From contig NZ_CP106869.1 in assembly GCF_025665335.1 (NCBI RefSeq), positions 3,126,501 through 3,190,500 on the forward strand: 64,000 bases of DNA, given 5' to 3'. Positions 53,521 through 64,000 of the stretch are shown here, piece after piece (position 1 is the first letter of the stretch; each line of letters opens with the position of its first letter). The translations under genes and the position numbers were made by a program. The DNA is from Xanthomonas sp. AM6. GTDB taxonomy: Bacteria > Pseudomonadota > Gammaproteobacteria > Xanthomonadales > Xanthomonadaceae. The notes below the pieces were generated by a model. That model saw only the letters and a program-made list of their open reading frames with translations. It did no database searches and was not told the DNA's origin.

Positions 53521-54551
53521 ACCACCAGCAACCGCACCGCCCGCGCCTCGGCGATCGCCAGCAGCAGACGCTCCAGCGCGACCCAGGCGTCGCCGTCGGC
53601 GCGGCCCTTGGCGATGCGGTCGATGCGCCCGGCCTCGGCGGCGAAGCGTTCCCAGCGGCGCGGTTCGGCATGCCGCTGCAGGGCGCGCTTGAACGGGGCC
53701 TGGCGCGACTCCCAGATGCCCTGCCCCTTCATCTCCGCGGCCAGGTTGCCGCCGGCGGCCTGGACCTTGGCCAGCGCCGCGGTGCGCAGCAGTTCCTTGA
53801 TCAGGATCGGCAGCAGCGCCGCCACCGCTTCGCCCTCGGCGCGCAGGCCGGCGAGCATGCGCCCGACCACCGGCGCCTGCCCGGCCAGGGTGGCCTCGGC
53901 CAGGCGGAACACGTCGTAGCGCGCGGCGTCGGCGACCAGCGACTCCATCGCCGCCACGTCCAGGCTATGGCCGTCGGCCAGCAGCGCCAGCTTGTCGATC
54001 TCCTGCGCGGCCGCCAGCAGGTTGCCCTCGACCCGTTCGGCCAGGCGCTGCACCGCGCCGGCGTCGGCCCGCAGGCCCTTGCTGCGCAGGCGGCGCTCGA
54101 TCCAGTCGCCCAGCTCGTGCGGCTTGATCGCCCAGGCCACCGCGATCACGCCGATGCGCCCGATCGCGTCGGCCCACTTGCCCTGGTGCGCCTTGCTCCA
54201 CTCGTTGCAGGTGATCAGCAGCACCACGTCCGGCGGCGGGTCGGCGCAGAACGCGCCGAGCACCTCGGCGCCCTCCTTGCCGGGCTTGCCGCTGGACAGG
54301 CGCAGTTCGATCAGCCGGCGCGGGCTGAACAGGCTCGGCGCGTTGAAGCTGGAATACAGCTGGCTCCAGTCGAACTCGCGGCCGTCGGCGTCGAACACCT
54401 CACGCTCGCCGATGCCTTCGGCGCGCGCGCGGGCGCGCACCGCGTCGGCCGCCTCGAGCACGCGCAGGGTTTCCGGGCCGGCGATCAGGTAGACCGGGTG
54501 CAGCGGCTGCGAGGCCGGCTGGGTGGCGAGTTGTTCGGGACGCAGTTCCAT
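53517..54551 (-). CDS. holA: DNA polymerase III subunit delta
   Basis: A 344-residue clamp-loader subunit that opens the beta clamp. N-terminal 'PVYLIAGPETLRVLEAADAVR' is the divergent nucleotide-binding region, 'NAPSLFSPRRLIELRL' the clamp-contact segment, and 'VVLLITCNEWSK' a core strand. The helical collar follows to the end. The stop overlaps nadD's ATG. It comes 173 bp after lptE. Length equals E. coli HolA (343). Start ATG 54551. Confidence 0.95.
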   Translation of the reverse strand: MELRPEQLATQPASQPLHPVYLIAGPETLRVLEAADAVRARARAEGIGEREVFDADGREFDWSQLYSSFNAPSLFSPRRLIELRLSSGKPGKEGAEVLGAFCADPPPDVVLLITCNEWSKAHQGKWADAIGRIGVIAVAWAIKPHELGDWIERRLRSKGLRADAGAVQRLAERVEGNLLAAAQEIDKLALLADGHSLDVAAMESLVADAARYDVFRLAEATLAGQAPVVGRMLAGLRAEGEAVAALLPILIKELLRTAALAKVQAAGGNLAAEMKGQGIWESRQAPFKRALQRHAEPRRWERFAAEAGRIDRIAKGRADGDAWVALERLLLAIAEARAVRLLVV

Positions 54552-54724
54552 GGCGGCAGCCTACGCCGAGTCGGCGCGGTTGGGAGCGGCGCTGCCGCCG
54601 CATCCGGGGATCGGGCGGGCGCGTCCGTCGCCGGCGGGCTGGCGATTGGAGGCGTGCGGCGCCGTGGCGCAGGAGCGCGCAGGCGTTGCGCCGCCGGCCC
54701 CGGGCGGCGGCATGACCCGGCCGG

Positions 54725-55309
54725 TCAAGGTTGCGGCGTGGTCGCCGGCGTGCCTTCGACCGGCGTGCCGGTGGCCGCAGGCGGCGCGGCGTTGACGTTC
54801 TTGCCGTCGCGCACTTCGGCGCGCACCACGCTGTCGATCCGGCGCAGCATCGAGGCCGACATCTCGCGGCGCAATTCGTCGGCGAGGATCTCGCGCTCGG
54901 TGGTGGTGCCGGTGGCGTCGGTCGGCGGCGACACGTAGTCGCGCGACAGCTCGATCACCTGCTGCGGCACCAGCACGCTGCCGTCGGCGCGGCGGAACAC
55001 GAAGATCGCCGCGTAGCGCAGGCTGTATTCCTGCGCGCGGCCTTCGGCGTCGAGCGCGATCGGCAGGTCGCCCCAGCGCTCGGACAGCACTTCCAGGCGC
55101 GCCACGCCGGTGTTGACGTCCTTCGGCGCGATCTCCGCGCCGGCCGCGCGCAGGCCGCGCTCGAGCAACTTGACCAGCTCGCTGTACGGCGCCGAGGAGA
55201 CCACCTTCACCGAGGGCGTGCCGGCCGGCAGGGTCAGCTTGTCGCGCAGGTGGAAGCCGCAGGCGGTCAGGGACGTCGCGAGGACGAGGGCGAGCAGGAG
55301 TCGGGTCAT
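54725..55309 (-). CDS. lptE: LPS assembly lipoprotein LptE
   Basis: A 194-residue outer-membrane lipoprotein that plugs the LptD barrel and helps place LPS on the surface. The signal peptide has the lipobox 'LTAC' (Cys17), then 'GFHLRDKLTLPAGTPSVKVVS', the normal LptE start, and the core 'SERWGDLPIALDAEGRAQEYSL' to 'LSRDYVSPPTDATGTTTEREIL'. The C-terminal ~25 residues are Ala/Pro/Thr-rich. ATG 55309 is preferred over GTG 55315. It follows leuS by 148 bp in the conserved leuS-lptE-holA-nadD order. Confidence 0.95.
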   Translation of the reverse strand: MTRLLLALVLATSLTACGFHLRDKLTLPAGTPSVKVVSSAPYSELVKLLERGLRAAGAEIAPKDVNTGVARLEVLSERWGDLPIALDAEGRAQEYSLRYAAIFVFRRADGSVLVPQQVIELSRDYVSPPTDATGTTTEREILADELRREMSASMLRRIDSVVRAEVRDGKNVNAAPPAATGTPVEGTPATTPQP

Positions 55310-55457
55310 GGACACAGTCTGGAGGAGCCGGCTGGGCGCGGCAACAGGCGGCTAGCCTGCCGGATGCCGCGTGAACGAGGGTTGAGAAGCGCCGCGCCGC
55401 GCGCCGGACACGGCGCCGGGGCGCGGCGCGCGCCGGCGGCGACCGCGGCGCGCCGGC

Positions 55458-58355
<2,898 letters not shown>

Positions 58356-58994
58356 TCAGCCGCGCCGCGGCGCCGCGTACGGGCCGGGCCGGCAGGCCAG
58401 CAGCGCCAGCCAGGCCCACCACAGCGCGAACACCAGCCGCTGCGCCACCGCCGCCGACAGCAGCGCGTCCAGCGCGAACGCGCCGAGCGCGGCCAGCACC
58501 GCCACCGCCAGCGCGGTCCGCGCCCAGCCGCGCGCGCCGGGCCGGCGCCAGGCGCCGGCCGCCAGCAGGCTCGCCGCCGCCGCCAGCGCCACCACCCATA
58601 GCAGCCAGGCGCTGGCATGCAGCCGGGTGGCGCGCGATTCCAGGTCGGCCGGGTCCAGCGGCAACAGGCCCATGCCGGCGAAGGCCAGCCCGGCCAGCAG
58701 CAGCACCTGCCCGCCGACGCGCAGCGCCCACGGCGCGCCGCGGCCGGCACGGCGCAGCAGGCGCAGCGCCAGCAGCGCGGCCAGCGCCCCGGGCAGCACG
58801 AACGCGAGCAGGTCGAACGCCCAGGCGTGCGGCATCCCGCGCGCGCCGAGCAAGGCCACCGGGTGCGACCACGGCAGGTAGCCCGGCAGCGCCAGCCCGA
58901 AGCCCAGCACCGCGGCCACCGCGGCCATCGCCAGCAACGGCCCTGCATAGCGCAGCGCCTGATCGTATCGGTTCGCCACCTCGTCTCCCGGCAT
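58356..58994 (-). CDS. DUF998 membrane protein
   Basis: A 212-residue integral membrane protein with six hydrophobic helices. 'YLPWSHPVALLGARGMPHAWAFDLLAFVLPGALAALL' matches the DUF998 family (unknown function); 'FAGMGLLPLDPADL' follows. The mature end is 'GPYAAPRRG'. Start ATG 58994 gives 'MPGDEVANRYDQALRYAGP'. It lies 255 bp upstream of leuS on the same strand and is divergent from the cnoX-like gene. Confidence 0.82.
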   Translation of the reverse strand: MPGDEVANRYDQALRYAGPLLAMAAVAAVLGFGLALPGYLPWSHPVALLGARGMPHAWAFDLLAFVLPGALAALLALRLLRRAGRGAPWALRVGGQVLLLAGLAFAGMGLLPLDPADLESRATRLHASAWLLWVVALAAAASLLAAGAWRRPGARGWARTALAVAVLAALGAFALDALLSAAVAQRLVFALWWAWLALLACRPGPYAAPRRG

Positions 58995-59192
58995 CCGCGC
59001 CGCCACGCCACCGCGGCGCGCCAAGCGCCCATTGTCGCCGCTGCCGCCGCGGCTGGCACCTGCGGCGCGGGGCGGCCGTCCTTCCAGGGTGGCGCCTCGC
59101 GCCGCGGCGCATGCGGCGGCGCCGGTGGCGCCCTTGCGCCGCCGCCGGTCTGTCACCATAGAAGCCATCTTCTTCGCCTCCACGATGCCCCC

Positions 59193-60056
59193 ATGTCCGA
59201 CATGCCCCACGTTTTCGACGCCAAGACCGAGACCTTCGAAGCCGAGGTGCTGCAGAAATCGCTGCAGACCCCGGTGCTGGTGGATTTCTGGGCGCCCTGG
59301 TGCGGCCCGTGCAAGACCCTGAGCCCGATCCTGGAGAAGCTGGCCGCCGAGTACCACGGCGCGTTCGAGCTGGCCAAGGTCGACGTGGACCAGGAGCAAC
59401 AGATCGCCGCCGCCTTCCAGATCCGGTCGGTGCCGACCGTGTTCCTGGTCAAGGACGGGCAACTGGTCGACGGCTTCCCCGGCGCCATGCCCGAAGGCCA
59501 GCTGCGCGAGTTCCTGAACCAGCACGGCATCGTGCCGCTGCCGGCGCCGGCCGCGGCGCAGGACGACGCCCCCGCCGCGCCGCTGGACCCGCAGGCCGAG
59601 GTGTCGCGCCTGCGCGAGGCGGTGGCGGCCGAGCCGGACAAGGACGAACTGAAGCTGGACCTGGCGCTGGCGCTGGTGAAGACCGGCGCCGCCGCCGAGG
59701 CCGAGACGCTGATCGACGCGTTGCCGGCCAACCTGGCCACCGACGAGCGCGCGGTGCGCGCGCGGGCGCGGCTGGGCTTCGTCGGCGCGCTGCAGTCGGC
59801 GCCGCCGGTGGAGACGCTGCAGGCGGCGATCGCGCAGGACCCGGCCGACCTCAAGGCGCGCCACCTGCTGGGCGTGCAGCGCCTGGTCGCCGGCGAGGAC
59901 GAGGCGGCGCTGGAGCAGTTCCTGGAGATGCTGCGCCAGGACCGCAGTTTCGAGGACGGCCTGGCCAAGAAGTCGCTGATCGACGCGTTCCGGGTGATCG
60001 AGGACGAGGACCTGGTCGGGCGTTATCGGCGTAAGATGTCCGCGCTGCTATTCTGA
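59193..60056 (+). CDS. cnoX: Thioredoxin-TPR chaperedoxin (CnoX/YbbN family)
   Basis: A 287-residue cytosolic protein: an N-terminal thioredoxin domain with WCGPC (Cys37 and Cys40) and a C-terminal TPR-like helical domain (about 125-287). CnoX proteins hold oxidised client proteins and pass them to GroEL. E. coli CnoX has lost the CXXC cysteine pair, whereas this one keeps the full redox site, so it may be a thioredoxin and a holdase, as in Caulobacter. 'SVPTVFLVKDGQLVDGFPGA' is the cis-Pro region. Start ATG 59193; ATG 59202 is an alternative. Confidence 0.93.
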   Translation: MSDMPHVFDAKTETFEAEVLQKSLQTPVLVDFWAPWCGPCKTLSPILEKLAAEYHGAFELAKVDVDQEQQIAAAFQIRSVPTVFLVKDGQLVDGFPGAMPEGQLREFLNQHGIVPLPAPAAAQDDAPAAPLDPQAEVSRLREAVAAEPDKDELKLDLALALVKTGAAAEAETLIDALPANLATDERAVRARARLGFVGALQSAPPVETLQAAIAQDPADLKARHLLGVQRLVAGEDEAALEQFLEMLRQDRSFEDGLAKKSLIDAFRVIEDEDLVGRYRRKMSALLF

Positions 60057-60216
60057 GATTCAGGTCACGGACGGGATCGGGCGGCGATGATTCCGCGGTT
60101 CGGCCACCCGGTGGCCGGACGAGTCGTCCGGCTCCCTCCGCGACATCACGACCAGGGGGAAACCACAGGCCCGGCCCGTCCGGCGTCGCGTACCCGGTCC
60201 TTGCCAGGGCGAGACG

Positions 60217-61896
60217 TTGAGCAGCCACCACCGCACCCCCTTCCCGCGCCGCCTGCCGCTGCCCGCTTGGCGCCTTCTGGTCCTGTTGCTGCTGGCCTGC
60301 GCGGGCCTGGCGGCCGCGCCGCTGGCCGCGGCGCAGGACTGGGTCTACCGGGTCCGCCCCGGCGATACGCTGTGGCAGCTGCGCGACCTCTACCTCAAGC
60401 CCGGCCTGGACTGGCAGCGCCTGGGCCGGCACAACGGCGTGGCCGATCCCTATGCGCTGCCGCCGGGGCAGCCGTTGCGCTTCCCCATCGCCTGGCTGCG
60501 GGTGCAACCGGCCCCGGCGCGGGTGATCGCGCTGCGCGGCGCGGCCACCGTGCTCGGCATCGGCAATGCGACGGCGCCGGTGCAGGAGGGCATGCTGCTG
60601 CCGATCGGCACCACGTTGCAGACCGCGGCCGAGGCCAGCGTGACCGTGCAGTTCGCCGACGGCTCGCAGATGCAGATCCGCGAGAACAGCCGCGTGCGCT
60701 TCGACCAGCTGGCCCGCTACGGCGCCACCGGCATGGTCGATACGCGGGTGCGGCTGGAACAGGGCCGCGCCAGCAACGAGGTGGCCCCGGCCCAGGGCCC
60801 GGCCTCGCGCTACATCATCCAGACCCCGGCCGGCACCAGCAGCGTGCGCGGCACCCGCTTCCGTGCCGCCGCCGGCGGCGACGGCCAGCTGGCCGCCACC
60901 GAGGTGCTGCACGGCGTGGTGCAGGTCGCCAATCCGCACGGCCGGCAGCTGCTGCAGCCCGGCGAGGCCGCGCGCATGGCCGCCGACGGCTCGCCGCAGC
61001 CCGAGCGGCTGCTGCCCGCGCCGGTGCTCGACGAGCAGCGCAGCCGCCTGGACCGCGCACCGTACCTGCTGGCCTGGCAGCCGCTGCCGGGCGCGACCGC
61101 CTACCGGGTCGAAGCGGTGGACGCCGAGCGCCGCCAGGTGCTGCGCTTCGCGCGGCAGACCGCGCAGGCGCAGATCGCGCTGGACGATCTGCCGGCCGGC
61201 CGCCTGCTGGTGCTGGTGCGCGGCATCGCCGCCACCGGCGTGGAAGGCGAGGACGCCGAACGGGCGCTGCAGGTGTGGGCGACGCCATTGCCGCCGCTGA
61301 CGCTGCAGCCCTTGCAACAGCAGCAGGTGCGCACGCCGCATCCGCGTTTCGAATGGACCCGCAGCGCCGACGCCAGCGCCACCGTGCTGCAGCTGGCCCG
61401 CGACGCGCAGTTCAACGACCTGCTGTTCGAACGCGCCACCGACGCCACCCGGCTGCGCGCGCCACTGCCGCTGCCGCCCGGCGACTACTACTGGCGCGTG
61501 GCCTCGCGCGATGCGCAGGGGCGCCAGGGCCCGTTCGGGCAGCCGCTGCTGCTGCGGATCAGCGACGCGCCGCCGGATCCGTCGCTGCAGCCGCCGGAAG
61601 CGGCCAAGGGCCAGCTGACCCTGCGCTGGCAGGCCGGCGAGCCGGGCCAGCGCTACCGGGTGCAGATCGCGCGCAAGCCGGACTTCGGCGCGCCGCTGCT
61701 GCTCGACCGCACCCTGGACACCCCGCAGATCTCGCTGCCGCGTCCGCGCGGCGGCACCTGGTACGTCCGCGTGCAGCAGGTCGACGACGACGGGTACGCG
61801 GCGCCGTTCTCGCCGACCCAGACGATCGCGCTGCCGTGCCGGGGCTGCTATCTGGGCGGCGGCGCCGGCGCGCTGCTGTTGTGGCTGCTGCTGTGA
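60217..61896 (+). CDS. LysM and FecR domain periplasmic protein
   Basis: A 559-residue envelope protein. The signal peptide is cleaved near 'PLAAAQDW' (residue 39), then a LysM domain 'YRVRPGDTLWQLRDLYLKPG' (about 43-90) that binds peptidoglycan, a FecR domain ('VIALRGAATVLG' to 'GTSSVRGTRFRAA', about 103-220), and fibronectin-like repeats ('APYLLAWQPLPGATAYRVEA', 'GDYYWRVASRDAQGRQGPFG'), ending in a hydrophobic C-terminal segment ('GGGAGALLLWLLL') that may anchor it. Start TTG 60217, with AGGGCGAG upstream. Its stop overlaps the CHASE2-GGDEF gene start (GTGA). Confidence 0.88.
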   Translation: MSSHHRTPFPRRLPLPAWRLLVLLLLACAGLAAAPLAAAQDWVYRVRPGDTLWQLRDLYLKPGLDWQRLGRHNGVADPYALPPGQPLRFPIAWLRVQPAPARVIALRGAATVLGIGNATAPVQEGMLLPIGTTLQTAAEASVTVQFADGSQMQIRENSRVRFDQLARYGATGMVDTRVRLEQGRASNEVAPAQGPASRYIIQTPAGTSSVRGTRFRAAAGGDGQLAATEVLHGVVQVANPHGRQLLQPGEAARMAADGSPQPERLLPAPVLDEQRSRLDRAPYLLAWQPLPGATAYRVEAVDAERRQVLRFARQTAQAQIALDDLPAGRLLVLVRGIAATGVEGEDAERALQVWATPLPPLTLQPLQQQQVRTPHPRFEWTRSADASATVLQLARDAQFNDLLFERATDATRLRAPLPLPPGDYYWRVASRDAQGRQGPFGQPLLLRISDAPPDPSLQPPEAAKGQLTLRWQAGEPGQRYRVQIARKPDFGAPLLLDRTLDTPQISLPRPRGGTWYVRVQQVDDDGYAAPFSPTQTIALPCRGCYLGGGAGALLLWLLL

Positions 61897-63548
61897 AGGC
61901 GCCCACGCCGCTGCGCTGGCTTGCGGCCACGGCGGCGGCACTGCTGGCCGCCGGTTTCAGCCTGTCCGACGGCCTGTGGCGGCTGGACAACACGTTCTAC
62001 GACACGCTGGTGACGCACTGGCGCTACACGCCCGATTCCAGCGTGGTGCTGGTGATGATCGACGACCGCAGCCTGCAGGCGCTCGGGCAATGGCCGTGGC
62101 CGCGCAGCACCCACGCGCGGCTGCTGGACCGGCTGAGCGAGGCCGGCGTCAAGCGCGTGGCGCTGGACCTGGTGCTGAGCGAATCGGACCAGGCCGATCC
62201 GGACAACGACGCGCGGCTGGCCGCGGCGCTGCGCCGCAACGGCAACACCGTGCTGTCGGTGACCACCAGCAGCACCGATGCCGGCGAGATGCCGCAGGAA
62301 CTGCTGCCGGTGCCGGTCATCGCCCGCGCCGCGGCCGGGCTGGCGCATACCGACATCGAGATCGACGCCGACGGCGTCTCGCGCGGCATCTACCTGCGCG
62401 CCGGCCTGGGCAGTGCGCACTGGCCGGCGCTGGGCGTGGCCCTGGCCGGGCTCGCCCCGCCATGGCCCGGCCTGGCGTCCGACCGTGCCGGACCGGCCGC
62501 GGACGCGATGCCGTACCGCTGGCATCGCGACAACTACGTCGGGATCCGCTACGCCGGACCGCCCGGCAGCTTCCCGCAGCTGTCCTACGTCGACGTGCTG
62601 GAAGGGCACGTGCCACCGCAGGCGCTGCGCGGCCGGCGCGTGATCGTCGGCGTCGGCGCCACCGGCCTGGGCCAGCGCTTCCTGACCCCGATGTCGCACG
62701 AGAACTGGATGAACGGCGCCGAGTACCAGGCCAACGTGGCCGCGATGCTGCTCGGCGGGCATGCGATCACGCCGTTGTCCAAACACCAGCAGATCGGCGC
62801 CTCGGCGCTGCTGGCCCTGCTCGCCGTGCTCGGCATGACCTATTCGGCCCGCCACCGGCGCTGGCCGTGGCTGGGGTTGCCGGTCATGCTGGCGCTGATC
62901 CTGGCCTGCAGCCTGCTGTGGACGCTGGCCAGCGGCCGCTGGTTCGCGCCGACCGCGTGCCTGGCGGCGGTGACCCTGGTATCGGCCTGCTGGCTGGGCC
63001 TGCGCATCGCGCACTGGCAGCGCCAGGCGCACCGCGACGGCCTCACCGGCCTGGCCAACCGCCACAGCTTCGAGCTCGCGTTCCGCCAGGAACTGGCGAT
63101 GGCGCAGCGCAGCGGCAAGCCGCTGACCCTGATCGTCGTCGACGTCGACCACTTCAAGCGCTACAACGACGCCCTCGGCCACCACAGCGGCGACCGCGCG
63201 CTGACCCTGGTCGCCGCGGCGGTCGCACGCCACGCGCGGCGCGCGCACGACGTGGCCGCGCGCTTCGGCGGCGACGAATTCGCGATGATCCTGCCCGACA
63301 CCGCGCTGGACGACGCGCGCCAGATCGCCGAAGCGCTGCTGGAGGACATCCGCCAGCTGACCGTGCCCGGACCGCAGGGCCCGGTGCCGATCACCGTCAC
63401 CCTCGGCGTGCACAGCACCACGGTCGATGCGGACACCCGCGACCGCGACTTCTTCGCCCAGGCCGACGCGGCGCTGTACCGGGCCAAGACCGCCGGACGC
63501 GACGGCTATGCGTGCAGCGTGCCCGGCCAGGGCCTGGCGACGCGGTGA
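61893..63548 (+). CDS. CHASE2-domain diguanylate cyclase
   Basis: A 551-residue membrane protein that should make c-di-GMP in response to a periplasmic cue. An N-terminal transmembrane helix is followed by a CHASE2 sensor ('VVLVMIDDRSLQALGQWPWPR', 'YRWHRDNYVGIRYAGPPG'), three further helices (about 300-375) and a GGDEF domain ('HRDGLTGLANRHSFELAFRQ') with intact GGDEF at residues 459-463. The inhibitory I-site RxxD is at 450-453, five residues before GGDEF, so product inhibition is likely. The GTG start overlaps the FecR/LysM stop codon, so both are made together. Confidence 0.93.
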   Translation: MKAPTPLRWLAATAAALLAAGFSLSDGLWRLDNTFYDTLVTHWRYTPDSSVVLVMIDDRSLQALGQWPWPRSTHARLLDRLSEAGVKRVALDLVLSESDQADPDNDARLAAALRRNGNTVLSVTTSSTDAGEMPQELLPVPVIARAAAGLAHTDIEIDADGVSRGIYLRAGLGSAHWPALGVALAGLAPPWPGLASDRAGPAADAMPYRWHRDNYVGIRYAGPPGSFPQLSYVDVLEGHVPPQALRGRRVIVGVGATGLGQRFLTPMSHENWMNGAEYQANVAAMLLGGHAITPLSKHQQIGASALLALLAVLGMTYSARHRRWPWLGLPVMLALILACSLLWTLASGRWFAPTACLAAVTLVSACWLGLRIAHWQRQAHRDGLTGLANRHSFELAFRQELAMAQRSGKPLTLIVVDVDHFKRYNDALGHHSGDRALTLVAAAVARHARRAHDVAARFGGDEFAMILPDTALDDARQIAEALLEDIRQLTVPGPQGPVPITVTLGVHSTTVDADTRDRDFFAQADAALYRAKTAGRDGYACSVPGQGLATR

Positions 63549-63766
63549 CATCGCTGCGCGCTGCTAGGGCGCGCAGGCAGCGCAGAAACACGGGAGTGGA
63601 TGGCGCGAGTGGTGCCCGCTGCCGTCGTCGCGCCAGTTGAAAACGCCACGCTGCGTAGCGCACCCCGCGCGGAATTCGGGCGGCCGTCCTCGCTGGCGCC
63701 TGCGGCCGGCCGCACCATACTCATGCGAATGGTAAGCTCGCCGCTTCGTCCGTCCCGCGATCCGCC

Positions 63767-64000
63767 ATGAAAGCCTCCCTGTTCCGCCTGGGCCTGAACC
63801 TGTGGCCGCCGTTCCTGTTCGCCGGCATCCACCTGGCGGAACTGAGCGCCGACTACCGCTACGCGCGGGTCGAGCTGCGCATGCGGCCGTGGAACCGCAA
63901 CTACGTCGGCACCCATTTCGGCGGCAGCCTGTTCGCCATGACCGATCCGTTCTGGATGCTGCTGGCGATGCAGAACCTGGGCGGCGCCTACTACGTCTGG
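63767..64000 (+). CDS. DUF4442 (hotdog-fold thioesterase-like) protein, partial
   Basis: The first 78 codons are inside the window; the rest lies beyond its end. 'LGLNLWPPFLFAGIHLAELSADYRYARVELRM' and 'RNYVGTHFGGSLFAMTDPFWMLLAM' match DUF4442, a hotdog-fold family of putative thioesterases with unknown substrate. Start ATG 63767. Read rightward after the diguanylate cyclase but with a 218-bp spacer, so probably an own unit. Confidence 0.85.
   Translation, partial: MKASLFRLGLNLWPPFLFAGIHLAELSADYRYARVELRMRPWNRNYVGTHFGGSLFAMTDPFWMLLAMQNLGGAYYVW

Overview
This is a 64 kb stretch of a high-GC gammaproteobacterial chromosome, most likely Xanthomonas or a close Xanthomonadaceae relative. The evidence is the leuS-lptE-holA-nadD-rsfS and maf-rng-yhdP-tldD gene orders, several large TonB-dependent receptors, a TPR-sulfotransferase beside one of them, a GH39 xylosidase, and dispersed repeats of the 'tgtaggagcggcttcagccgcgac' and 'gggattgggga' types that I associate with this family. 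I see no transposase, integrase, prophage, CRISPR array, rRNA or tRNA. Almost all genes are chromosomal core or stable accessory genes. The 64 kb hold 49 protein-coding genes, the last cut by the window edge.

Layout. 0-2.2 kb: RDD protein, dcd and mrp/apbC, all leftward. 2.9-9.3 kb: TonB-dependent receptor convergent with a TPR-sulfotransferase, then a FAD-dependent oxidoreductase. 9.5-13.9 kb: tandem M13 metallopeptidases; the second has lost a zinc-binding His. 14.3-19.4 kb: rhomboid protease, Atl-type DNA damage protein with EamA transporter, glutathione reductase, DUF418 membrane protein. 19.6-24.2 kb: slyD, two NlpC/P60 hydrolases, thioesterase, GNAT enzyme and DAACS symporter. 24.3-29.3 kb: lipoprotein alkaline phosphatase coupled to a WG-repeat protein, then tilS-xseB-ispA. 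29.3-33.3 kb: a 182-bp tandem repeat array, GH39 xylosidase, M35 aspzincin protease, DUF4870 protein.

33.5-58.1 kb is a conserved housekeeping block read mostly leftward: leuS, lptE, holA, nadD, rsfS, rlmH, maf, rng, yhdP, tldD and pmbA, with yjgA divergent from pmbA. It covers protein synthesis, outer-membrane assembly, ribosome maturation, replication, NAD synthesis and the TldD/TldE protease. Two accessory groups sit inside it. One is a SIMPL protein, a TonB and a TonB-dependent receptor, between maf and rlmH. The other is a Tat-exported PhoX phosphatase plus a HPD-motif protein, between rlmH and rsfS. 58.4-64 kb: DUF998 membrane protein, CnoX-like thioredoxin, a FecR/LysM protein translationally coupled to a CHASE2-GGDEF diguanylate cyclase, and the start of a DUF4442 gene.

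Most notable points: the N-terminus of nadD appears to be encoded by a dispersed inverted-repeat element while its start is locked to holA by an ATGA overlap; the M13 active/pseudo-enzyme tandem; the coupled FecR-LysM/CHASE2-GGDEF pair; the 182-bp tandem array; and the TonB receptor/TPR-sulfotransferase pair.
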